NCBI GenBank assembly: GCA_037446075.1
Contig: JBBIJH010000164.1
Location: 1 to 6,159 of the forward strand
Direction: 5' to 3'
Source of the DNA: JBBIJH01 sp037446075
GTDB lineage: Bacteria; Bacteroidota; Ignavibacteria; UBA10030; JAHEZR01
DNA: 6,159 nt
A program made the translations under genes and the position numbers. Position 1 is the first letter of the stretch, and every line of letters starts with the position of its first letter. Shown here piece by piece: positions 1 to 5,908 of the stretch. The notes beneath the pieces were generated by a model. The model ran no database searches, was not told where the DNA came from, and was given only the letters and a program-made list of their open reading frames with translations.

Positions 1-54
1 GATGATTCCAATCTCATCGCTCTCTGGTCTCACTCCACCCCCGAAATAAGATGA
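1..54 (+). CDS. 3' end of an upstream gene, probably nuoI (partial, frame uncertain)
   Basis: Two reading frames are open from the left edge and either could be the end of the preceding gene. The frame beginning at base 1 reads DDSNLIALWSHSTPEIR and stops at TGA 52-54, overlapping the nuoJ start as ATGA, a classic coupled junction. The frame beginning at base 2 reads MIPISSLSGLTPPPK and stops at TAA 47-49, one base before the nuoJ ATG. I favour the first because nuoJ has no obvious ribosome site of its own, so a coupled junction would explain how it is translated. In the standard operon order the gene before nuoJ is nuoI, which encodes the ferredoxin-like subunit with two 4Fe-4S clusters. No cysteine motif is visible in this short tail, so the identity rests only on context. 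Confidence 0.35.
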   Translation, partial: DDSNLIALWSHSTPEIR

Positions 55-563
55 CGCTCCAGATCTTGCTTTTCTACGTTCTTGGGGCCCTCGCGGCCGC
101 GTCTGCTATCCTGATGATCACGAGGCGAAGTCCCGTCGCAAGCGTCTTGTACCTCATTCTAAATTTCTTTGCCCTCGCCGGGCTGTATCTAACTCTGCAC
201 GCCCAGTTCATCGCCGTCATTCAGATCATCGTGTATGCTGGTGCGATCATGGTCCTGTTTCTTTTTGTTGTGATGCTCTTGAGGCTAGGGGATGAACCTC
301 AGCTGGCAGAGAAACTCACTTATCGCAAGCTGATCGCCGTGGCTCTGGCCTTTGGACTGTTCCTCGAGGTGGCCTATATCATCGGAATCGAAAGTAAAGC
401 GCGCTCTGCGGTGCAGTCGACAAACGCCTTGAACATCGGGACAGCTGAATCCATCGGGACGGAATTGTTCACGAATTATCTATTTCCTTTTGAGGTCACG
501 TCGATAATCCTCCTGGCAGCGATTGTCGGCGCGATCGTCCTGGCTAAGAAACGATTTGAATAG
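51..563 (+). CDS. nuoJ: NADH-quinone oxidoreductase subunit J (NuoJ)
   Basis: Membrane subunit of respiratory complex I. It lies next to NuoK between the quinone module and the antiporter-like pumps, where movement of its third helix is thought to take part in coupling. The 170-residue product has about five hydrophobic segments (roughly 4-24, 28-50, 53-78, 92-113 and 146-166). The family signature lies in the third: QIIVYAGAIMVLFLFVVML, with the tyrosine (Y62) and glycine (G64) that correspond to the conserved Tyr/Gly of the E. coli pi-bulge helix. The C-terminal helix begins PFEVTSIILL and ends in a basic KKRFE tail, also typical. The length is close to the usual 165-185. The start is directly after the upstream stop, with only a weak purine stretch (CGAAATAAG) before it, so translation is probably coupled to the upstream gene. 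nuoK follows after 8 bases. Confidence 0.96.
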   Translation: MTLQILLFYVLGALAAASAILMITRRSPVASVLYLILNFFALAGLYLTLHAQFIAVIQIIVYAGAIMVLFLFVVMLLRLGDEPQLAEKLTYRKLIAVALAFGLFLEVAYIIGIESKARSAVQSTNALNIGTAESIGTELFTNYLFPFEVTSIILLAAIVGAIVLAKKRFE

Positions 564-571
564 AGCAGAGG

Positions 572-874
572 ATGATTACCCTGAGTCATTATCTTGCATT
601 AAGTGCCGCCCTTTTTACGGTGGGTGTGATCGGGGTTCTGACTCGACGGAATGCCATCATGGTTTTTATGTCTGTGGAGTTGATGCTGAATTCTGTGAAC
701 CTGACGCTCGTCGCCTTTTCGGCTTACCTCGGCGACTCGACTGGGCAAATGCTCGTTTTCTTCGTCATGACGGTTGCTGCAGCAGAGGCAGCCATCGGAC
801 TGGCGATCATCATCGCGCTGTATCGCAACAAGCAGACGGTGAACCTCGACGAGATCAATATTCTAAAATGGTAA
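572..874 (+). CDS. nuoK: NADH-quinone oxidoreductase subunit K (NuoK)
   Basis: Small three-helix membrane subunit of complex I, homologous to the MrpC antiporter subunit. It contributes to the first proton half-channel beside NuoN. The 100-residue product has exactly the family length. Both membrane glutamates essential in E. coli are present at the same numbers: E36 in the SVELMLNSVNL motif and E72 in TVAAAEAAIGLA. The opening SHYLALSAALF and the RRN loop at 25-27 are also typical. Upstream in this frame there is a TGA at 557-559 with no other usual start codon before 572, so the ATG is fixed. The only purine-rich element, AGAGG, touches the ATG directly (567-571), which is too close for a good ribosome site; coupling to nuoJ, which stops 8 bases earlier, is likely. 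The 74-base gap that follows is the longest in the cluster. Confidence 0.97.
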   Translation: MITLSHYLALSAALFTVGVIGVLTRRNAIMVFMSVELMLNSVNLTLVAFSAYLGDSTGQMLVFFVMTVAAAEAAIGLAIIIALYRNKQTVNLDEINILKW

Positions 875-948
875 GGGGGAAGACCGGAGTTCTATCTATA
901 TGTTGATCCGGCACTTCGCAAACCGTATTTCAAAATCCCGGTTCAATC
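875..948 (+). other. nuoK-nuoL intergenic spacer
   Basis: This 74-base spacer is much longer than the other junctions here (8 to 16 bases). It has a GGGGGA run right after the nuoK stop, a GGAG at 886-889, a start codon at 900 (see the leader ORF entry), and a CCGGTT element just upstream of the nuoL ATG. AACCG at 921-925 can pair with CGGTT at 939-943 (5 bp, 13-base loop), and ACCGG at 883-887 can pair with CCGGT at 938-942; the two pairings exclude each other. I see no stem with a U tract, so no intrinsic terminator, and no convincing -35/-10 pair. Any regulatory role is an inference. Confidence 0.5.
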
Positions 949-956
949 ATGCATAA
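900..956 (+). CDS. Candidate 18-codon leader ORF overlapping the nuoL start
   Basis: An ATG at 900 opens an 18-codon frame, MLIRHFANRISKSRFNHA, ending at TAA 954-956. The stop lies just inside nuoL, so the two frames overlap by 8 bases. A GGAG at 886-889 sits 10 bases before this ATG, a usable though slightly long spacing, whereas nuoL itself has no Shine-Dalgarno-like sequence. The peptide is basic (three Arg, one Lys, two His) and not membrane-like, and I recognise no family. The arrangement would fit a leader that brings ribosomes to the nuoL start by coupled termination and reinitiation. A frame this short also arises easily by chance, and there is no conservation evidence, so this is a candidate only. 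Confidence 0.25.
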   Translation: MLIRHFANRISKSRFNHA

Positions 957-2880
957 ACTCATTGGGCTTGTCGTACTCCTTCCTTTTCTCGGCTTTGTTG
1001 TCAACGGCCTTCTCGTAAGAAAATTGAAATCCGAGGCGCTTGTCGGTACAATCGGGAGTGCCACGGTTGGCTTCTCCTTCCTCCTCTCTGCCCTGATATT
1101 CCTCGAAATGCTTCACAGCCCTGTTGAGGAATGCTCTCATGTCGTGGAGTATTTCCGCTGGATCGCGGCTGGTTCTCTTGACGTGTCATTCGCTTATCAG
1201 GTAGATCAGCTCTCGATCGTGATGGCGCTCATTGTGACTGGGGTCGGCTTCTTGATCCACGTCTATTCCATCGGGTACATGCACAAGGACCCGGGGTTCT
1301 GGCGTTTCTTCGCGTATCTGAATCTCTTTATCTTCGCGATGTTGACTCTCGTGCTCGCGGAGAATTTTCTCCTTCTTTTCCTTGGATGGGAGGCTGTGGG
1401 GCTTTGCTCCTATCTCCTGATCGGATTCTGGCATGATCGAAAGTTCGACAAAGGGACGACAAGCGATGCCGCGAAGAAAGCCTTCATCGTGAATCGCGTC
1501 GGTGACGTTGGATTTCTTCTTGGGATGTTTCTCATCTTCAAAACATTTGGAAGTCTGAACTTCAGCCACGTGTTCCCCCAGGCAAGTGCTCTGTCGCCGG
1601 GCAACGTGACGGCGACATGGATTACTCTACTCCTGTTCCTCGGCGCGGTGGGTAAGTCCGCCCAGATTCCTCTCTATGTGTGGCTTCCCGATGCGATGGC
1701 AGGTCCGACGCCTGTGAGTGCGCTGATTCACGCCGCGACGATGGTAACAGCGGGTGTGTACATGGTTGCCCGATGCTCGGTGCTTTATGCGATTGCCCCG
1801 GCAACAATGCTCGTCGTCGCTCTCGTCGGGGTGGTAACTGCACTTTACGCTGCCAGTATCGGATTGGTGCAGAACGATATCAAGAAGATCCTTGCATACT
1901 CGACCATCAGTCAGTTGGGCTACATGTTCCTTGCTGCGGGAGTCGGAGCGTTTTCCGCAGGCATCTTCCACTTGATGACGCACGCTTTCTTCAAAGCACT
2001 GTTATTCCTAGGAGCAGGCGCTGTAATCCACGCGATGGGGGGAGAGCAGAACATCCAGAAGATGGGCGGGCTTCGTTCTGCTATGCCCGTGACGTACAAA
2101 ACGTTCGTGGTTGCTGCACTGGCGATTTCGGGAATCTTTCCGCTTTCAGGTTTCTTCAGTAAAGATGAGATCCTATGGAAGGCTTTCGATCAAGGTTCTG
2201 CACTTTTCTACCTCCTCGGTGTTGGGGGTGCGGCCCTAACGGCCTTCTACATCTTTCGACTGGTTTCACTCGTCTTCGAAGGCGAGAAGCGATGGGAGGG
2301 TGAGATCCACCCTCACGAGGCGCCCAGAGTAATGACAATCCCGTTGACCATCCTCGCGATTCTCTCTGCGTTCGGAGGAGTCGTCGGAATTCCTCCAAGC
2401 CTCGGTGGGCAAAATGCACTTGAACATTGGCTCGCGCCAGTCTTCGAAGCCGCGCACAGCAAGCTTACACTCTTTCCCTCGGCGGAAACTCATCTTCATG
2501 AGTATCTCTTGATGGCCGTCTCTCTGGCCGTTGCGATGTCAGGAATTGTCCTGGCCCGACACGTTTATTTGAAGCGTCGCGAAATCGCGGGTCGCCTTGC
2601 AAGCCGGTGGAGGGGCTTATATCAGCTCCTGTTGGACAAATATTACGTCGATGAAATCTACGATGCTGCGATCGTTACCCCTGTGGTGAAAGGTTCGGAC
2701 CGCCTTCTCTGGGCTGGTTTCGACATTGGATTGATCGACGGAGCGGTAAATGGCACCGCGAGGTTGATCGGGGTCATCAGTCGGCTTATCCGCAGGGTAC
2801 AGACGGGAATCGTGCAGGGATACGCAGTGATTTTTGTGGCTGGTATCCTCCTTATCTTGGGGTGGCTGATTTTCAGCTAA
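949..2880 (+). CDS. nuoL: NADH-quinone oxidoreductase subunit L (NuoL), distal antiporter-like pump
   Basis: The largest and most distal proton-translocating subunit of complex I, homologous to MrpA-type Na+/H+ antiporters. The 643-residue product has the usual row of about 16 membrane helices. Functional residues are in place: E148 in the GWEAVGLCSYLL motif (E. coli E144), K236 in GAVGKSAQIPL (K229), H261 in SALIHAATMVTAG (H254), H341 and H345 with K349 in the HLMTHAFFKALLFLGAG helix, and K405-D406 in GFFSKDEIL (K399-D400). The C-terminal LLDKYYVDEIYDA motif near 561-573 belongs to the extension that carries the long lateral helix along the membrane arm, followed by a last helix at about 622-642. 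The start is well bounded: an in-frame TGA lies at 904-906 with no start codon between it and 949. There is no Shine-Dalgarno before the ATG. nuoM begins 16 bases after the stop. Confidence 0.97.
   Translation: MHKLIGLVVLLPFLGFVVNGLLVRKLKSEALVGTIGSATVGFSFLLSALIFLEMLHSPVEECSHVVEYFRWIAAGSLDVSFAYQVDQLSIVMALIVTGVGFLIHVYSIGYMHKDPGFWRFFAYLNLFIFAMLTLVLAENFLLLFLGWEAVGLCSYLLIGFWHDRKFDKGTTSDAAKKAFIVNRVGDVGFLLGMFLIFKTFGSLNFSHVFPQASALSPGNVTATWITLLLFLGAVGKSAQIPLYVWLPDAMAGPTPVSALIHAATMVTAGVYMVARCSVLYAIAPATMLVVALVGVVTALYAASIGLVQNDIKKILAYSTISQLGYMFLAAGVGAFSAGIFHLMTHAFFKALLFLGAGAVIHAMGGEQNIQKMGGLRSAMPVTYKTFVVAALAISGIFPLSGFFSKDEILWKAFDQGSALFYLLGVGGAALTAFYIFRLVSLVFEGEKRWEGEIHPHEAPRVMTIPLTILAILSAFGGVVGIPPSLGGQNALEHWLAPVFEAAHSKLTLFPSAETHLHEYLLMAVSLAVAMSGIVLARHVYLKRREIAGRLASRWRGLYQLLLDKYYVDEIYDAAIVTPVVKGSDRLLWAGFDIGLIDGAVNGTARLIGVISRLIRRVQTGIVQGYAVIFVAGILLILGWLIFS
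2296..2314 (+). repeat. Inverted repeat inside nuoL (7-bp stem)
   Basis: GAGGGTG at 2296-2302 and CACCCTC at 2308-2314 form a perfect 7-bp, GC-rich stem with a 5-base AGATC loop. It encodes NuoL residues 450-456, in the hydrophilic loop before helix 13. No U tract follows, so it is not a terminator. A stem of this size can occur by chance in 6 kb; its interest lies in having counterparts at the matching place in nuoM and nuoN. Confidence 0.5.
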
Positions 2881-2896
2881 GAAAGAATTCCTCTGT

Positions 2897-4465
2897 ATGC
2901 TGGAGACTTCAATCCTGTCGGTGATAATTTTTCTACCTCTTTTGGGGGCGCTGGCCATTCTGTTCCTGAGGCAAGATCAGGCCTCCATGATCAAGGGAGT
3001 CGGGATTCTCACCGCGACGATCGATTTCCTTCTCTCCGTTTATCTTTTCGTCGTGTTTGATAGTCAGAACCCCGGAATGCAATTTGTCCAGCGTTTCCGG
3101 TGGATTGAGGGACTGAATGTGAGTTATTATGTGGGCGTCGATGGGATTTCTCTTCTCCTGATTGTCCTCACAACTCTCTTAACTCCCATTGCCCTCCTCT
3201 CTTCTTGGAATTCGATTGCCCGTCGCCTGAAAGAGTACGTGATCATGATGCTGTTGCTCGAGGTCGGCATGCTCGGAGTGTTCTGCGCGCTTGATCTATT
3301 TCTTTTCTACATCTTCTGGGAGGGCATGTTGATTCCGATGTATTTTATCATCGGCATCTGGGGAGGGGAAAACCGGATTTACGCTGCCATCAAATTTTTC
3401 CTCTTTACACTCGTCGGAAGCTTACTGATGCTTGTTGCCATTATCTGGCTTGCCATCTACGCTTCCGATCCAAACCAGCTTGGAAGATTCACGACGGACT
3501 TGACAGAGCTTTACAAGATAGCTCCCGCACTTCCGATCGCACTTCAGTCCTGGATATTCCTGGCCTTCACTTTGAGCTTCGCGATCAAAGTTCCGATTTT
3601 TCCATTTCACACTTGGCTTCCGGATGCTCATGTGGAAGCCCCGACCGCAGGGAGTGTGATTCTTGCTGGCATTCTATTGAAGATGGGAACCTACGGCTTG
3701 CTGCGATTCTGCCTTCCCCTGTTTCCTCACGCGACGATCAAGTACATGCCACTGATTGCAGTCCTTGCGGTGACAGGAATTATTTATGGAGCCTTGGTCT
3801 CGATGGTTCAGAAGGATATCAAGAAATTGGTTGCGTACTCGTCCGTGAGCCATTTAGGGTTTGTAGTGCTGGGGATCGTCGCATTAAACGAGGAAGCAAT
3901 TCAAGGCAGCATCATCCAGATGATCAACCACGGACTTTCAACAGGGGCACTCTTCATCATTGTGGGCATGATCTACGATCGACGGCATACTCGTGAGATT
4001 TCGGAGTTTGGTGGACTGTCGAAAGTGATGCCAGTTCTCGCTACCTTCTTGATGATCATTTCTCTATCCTCCATCGGGCTTCCCGGACTAAACGGATTCG
4101 TCGGCGAATTCCTGATCCTGTTGGGGTCGTTCCATTCGACCTATTTGAATTCACCAACATACGCAGTCTTGGCGACAACAGGGGTAGTTCTTTCTGCTGT
4201 GTACCTGCTCTGGATGTACCAGCGAGTGATGTTTGGCTCCATCACGAAACCGGAAAACCACACATTGAAGGACCTCTCCTTCCGAGAGGTCGTGGTCCTT
4301 GCTCCTATCGTTCTTTTCGTTTTTTGGATTGGAGTCTATCCTTTGTCATACCTCAACAAGACTGCTGCGTCAACGAAAGCCTTAGTCATGCAAGTCGAGC
4401 AAGGATTGGGTGGAAAGGTCTATTCGACCACAAGACTCAGTTTAGAACATTCAAGGCAAAGATAG
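2897..4465 (+). CDS. nuoM: NADH-quinone oxidoreductase subunit M (NuoM), central antiporter-like pump
   Basis: Middle antiporter-like subunit of the complex I membrane arm, one of the proton channels. The product is 522 residues, near the usual 490-530, with about 14 helices. The opening ILSVIIFLPLLGALAIL is typical, so the start at 2897 is sound. Key residues match E. coli positions with a steady offset: E142 in FWEGMLIPMY (E144), K231 in SFAIKVPIFPFHTWLPDAH (K234), K262 in LLKMGTYGLLR (K265), H319 in AYSSVSHLGF (H322), H345 in INHGLSTGALF (H348) and E404 in GFVGEFLILLG (E407). The KDIKKLVAYSS segment (306-316) repeats the NuoL sequence NDIKKILAYST, showing the common origin of the pumps. 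After helix 14 there is a soluble tail of about 35 residues that I do not recognise. Upstream only a weak GAAAG lies 11 bases before the ATG. nuoN follows after 8 bases. Confidence 0.97.
   Translation: MLETSILSVIIFLPLLGALAILFLRQDQASMIKGVGILTATIDFLLSVYLFVVFDSQNPGMQFVQRFRWIEGLNVSYYVGVDGISLLLIVLTTLLTPIALLSSWNSIARRLKEYVIMMLLLEVGMLGVFCALDLFLFYIFWEGMLIPMYFIIGIWGGENRIYAAIKFFLFTLVGSLLMLVAIIWLAIYASDPNQLGRFTTDLTELYKIAPALPIALQSWIFLAFTLSFAIKVPIFPFHTWLPDAHVEAPTAGSVILAGILLKMGTYGLLRFCLPLFPHATIKYMPLIAVLAVTGIIYGALVSMVQKDIKKLVAYSSVSHLGFVVLGIVALNEEAIQGSIIQMINHGLSTGALFIIVGMIYDRRHTREISEFGGLSKVMPVLATFLMIISLSSIGLPGLNGFVGEFLILLGSFHSTYLNSPTYAVLATTGVVLSAVYLLWMYQRVMFGSITKPENHTLKDLSFREVVVLAPIVLFVFWIGVYPLSYLNKTAASTKALVMQVEQGLGGKVYSTTRLSLEHSRQR
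4268..4300 (+). repeat. Inverted repeat with two alternative stems inside nuoM
   Basis: GACCTCTC at 4271-4278 and GAGAGGTC at 4284-4291 make a perfect 8-bp stem with a 5-base CTTCC loop, the strongest tight hairpin I noticed in the window. A second perfect pairing, AAGGACC at 4268-4274 with GGTCCTT at 4294-4300, shares the bases GACC with the first, so the two stems compete. The element encodes NuoM residues 458-468, in the loop before helix 13, and has no U tract. Its presence is read directly; any function is unknown. Confidence 0.55.
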
Positions 4466-4473
4466 AGACGTAG

Positions 4474-5898
4474 ATGACGTTTCGTTCTATAGAGTTTATC
4501 TCGACATCACCACTTCTGGGCCTTACCCTCCTGGCACTGCTCGTGCTGTTCCTTGAAGCCTTGATGAAGAAAAGCGAGGGCGCCATTTTCGTGGTAACGC
4601 TCGTTGGCATCGCGGGCTGCATTGCCCTGTCAATCAGATCCTTTGACCAGACCGGGACGGCGTTCTTAGGGATGGTGAAAGCAGGGGGGCTGACGAATTT
4701 CTTCTATGTTGTGTTCTTGATCGCTGCTGGACTAACTGTGCTAATCTCTCGCAGCTACTTGGAAAGAGAGAGGATCAATTTCGGCGAGTACTATTGCATG
4801 CTCCTTTTTGGGGCCGTCGGAATGATGTTGATCGCGGCGGCCAACGATTTGATCATTATCTTCTTGGGCATCGAGCTAATGTCACTGTCGCTTTACGTTC
4901 TGGCGGGGTTCATGCGAAAACGCCCGAAGTCAATTGAATCTGCATTGAAGTACTTTATCTTGGGAGCCTTCGCGACAGGCTTCCTACTTTACGGCATCGC
5001 CCTGATCTACGGCACGGCAGGTTCTACGCGATTTGAGACAATCAGCGCGAGGTTTCCGGATTTAGTCTCGGATGCCTTGTTTTGGATCGGCGTTGGATTT
5101 ATCTTGATCGGATTCTCGTTCAAAGTCGCGGCGGTCCCTTTCCACATGTGGGTGCCGGATGTATACGAAGGCGCTCCCACCACCGTCTCCGCTTTCATGT
5201 CCACGGGCGGGAAGGCAGCGGCATTCGCTGCAATCGTCCTCTTGTTCATCGACGTTTTTGGAGCCCGCACTCCGAAGCTCACAAGCGTTCTTTCGGCCCT
5301 CTCCGCTGCGACGATGATCGTTGGCAACATCATCGCGATCTCGCAGCAGAATCTGAAGCGGATGCTTGCGTACTCGAGCATCGCACACGCCGGTTATATT
5401 CTGGCCGGCGTCGCAGCGGGGAACGAACTCGCTTTGAGCGGCATCCTCTTCTACCTTACCGCGTACACGTTCATGAACATCGGTGGATTCGGCGTTCTTT
5501 CACTATTGGAGCAACAAGAAGATCGCAATCTGACGTTCGAGGATTACGGGGGACTGGGTTACCGAAAACCATTTGTTGCAGCCCTCATGTGTATTTTTAT
5601 GTTTTCACTTTCTGGAATTCCTCCTTTTGCCGGATTCTTTGGGAAGTATTATATCTTCGCCGCGGCAGTAAAGGCTCATCTTACATGGCTTGCAATTGTG
5701 GGGGTTCTGACGAGCGCAATCTCCGTCTACTATTATCTCCGTCTCGTTGTGTACATGTACTTCAGGGAAGGTACCTCCTCGGAGCTTCCCGGTACGTCGA
5801 AGGCAAGTCTTGTCGGCCTTACGGTTTGTGCTGCCGCAGTTCTGGCGTTGGGGATTTTGCCTTCAATTGTTCTCCATGTGACGCAAGCGCTACGATAG
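4474..5898 (+). CDS. nuoN: NADH-quinone oxidoreductase subunit N (NuoN), proximal antiporter-like pump
   Basis: Antiporter-like subunit of complex I nearest the quinone module, next to NuoK. The product is 474 residues, compared with 485 in E. coli, with about 14 helices. The conserved charged residues are all present: E134 in LGIELMSLSLYVL (E. coli E133), K159 in ALKYFILGAFATGF (K158), K217 in FSFKVAAVPFHMWVPD (K217), K247 in STGGKAAAF (K247), H305 in AYSSIAHAGYIL (H305) and K391 in GIPPFAGFFGKYYIF (E. coli K395). The VPDVYEGAPTTVSAF stretch at 227-241 is a strong NuoN signature that separates it from NuoL and NuoM. The start lies 8 bases after the nuoM stop, with only a weak AGAG upstream, so coupling to nuoM is likely. 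It is the last nuo gene here; its stop codon overlaps the ribosome site of the next gene. Confidence 0.97.
   Translation: MTFRSIEFISTSPLLGLTLLALLVLFLEALMKKSEGAIFVVTLVGIAGCIALSIRSFDQTGTAFLGMVKAGGLTNFFYVVFLIAAGLTVLISRSYLERERINFGEYYCMLLFGAVGMMLIAAANDLIIIFLGIELMSLSLYVLAGFMRKRPKSIESALKYFILGAFATGFLLYGIALIYGTAGSTRFETISARFPDLVSDALFWIGVGFILIGFSFKVAAVPFHMWVPDVYEGAPTTVSAFMSTGGKAAAFAAIVLLFIDVFGARTPKLTSVLSALSAATMIVGNIIAISQQNLKRMLAYSSIAHAGYILAGVAAGNELALSGILFYLTAYTFMNIGGFGVLSLLEQQEDRNLTFEDYGGLGYRKPFVAALMCIFMFSLSGIPPFAGFFGKYYIFAAAVKAHLTWLAIVGVLTSAISVYYYLRLVVYMYFREGTSSELPGTSKASLVGLTVCAAAVLALGILPSIVLHVTQALR
5765..5790 (+). repeat. Inverted repeat inside nuoN
   Basis: GGGAAG at 5765-5770 pairs with CTTCCC at 5785-5790. 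Inside it, CTC at 5775-5777 pairs with GAG at 5782-5784, leaving a 4-base GTAC bulge. GTACC at 5771-5775 can instead pair with GGTAC at 5791-5795. The element encodes NuoN residues 431-439, in the loop before helix 13, the same relative place as the repeats in nuoL and nuoM. It is weaker than the nuoM one and could be chance. Confidence 0.4.
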
Positions 5899-5902
5899 GA
5901 GG
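5897..5902 (+). promoter_or_regulatory. Strong Shine-Dalgarno of the NAD(P)HX epimerase gene
   Basis: A perfect AGGAGG lies 6 bases before the ATG at 5909 and overlaps the nuoN stop TAG (5896-5898). It is the only full-consensus ribosome site in the window, and its spacing fixes the start of the gene that follows. Confidence 0.85.
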
Positions 5903-5908
5903 GTGGGC

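Noticed and set aside
775..784. Perfect 10-base palindrome TGCTGCAGCA in nuoK
   Set aside because: It encodes the alanine-rich stretch before the essential E72, and the repeated GC-rich alanine codons explain it.
523..906. A 127-codon + strand frame across the nuoJ end and nuoK
   Set aside because: It overlaps all of nuoK in another frame. Its product is rich in Cys, Arg, His and Asp with no domain, while the nuoK frame has every conserved residue.
875..948. Internal promoter in the nuoK-nuoL gap
   Set aside because: An AT-rich TATCTATAT lies at 893-901, but no -35-like element stands at the right distance, so I would not call a promoter.
2296..2314. Premature intrinsic terminator in nuoL
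   Set aside because: The stem is GC-rich but no run of T follows, and it lies within an intact coding frame.
949..5898. An Mrp antiporter, membrane hydrogenase or F420H2 dehydrogenase operon rather than complex I
   Set aside because: The exact order J-K-L-M-N, the NuoL lateral-helix motif and the separate NuoM and NuoN signatures fit complex I. No MrpD-G-like or hydrogenase gene is present.
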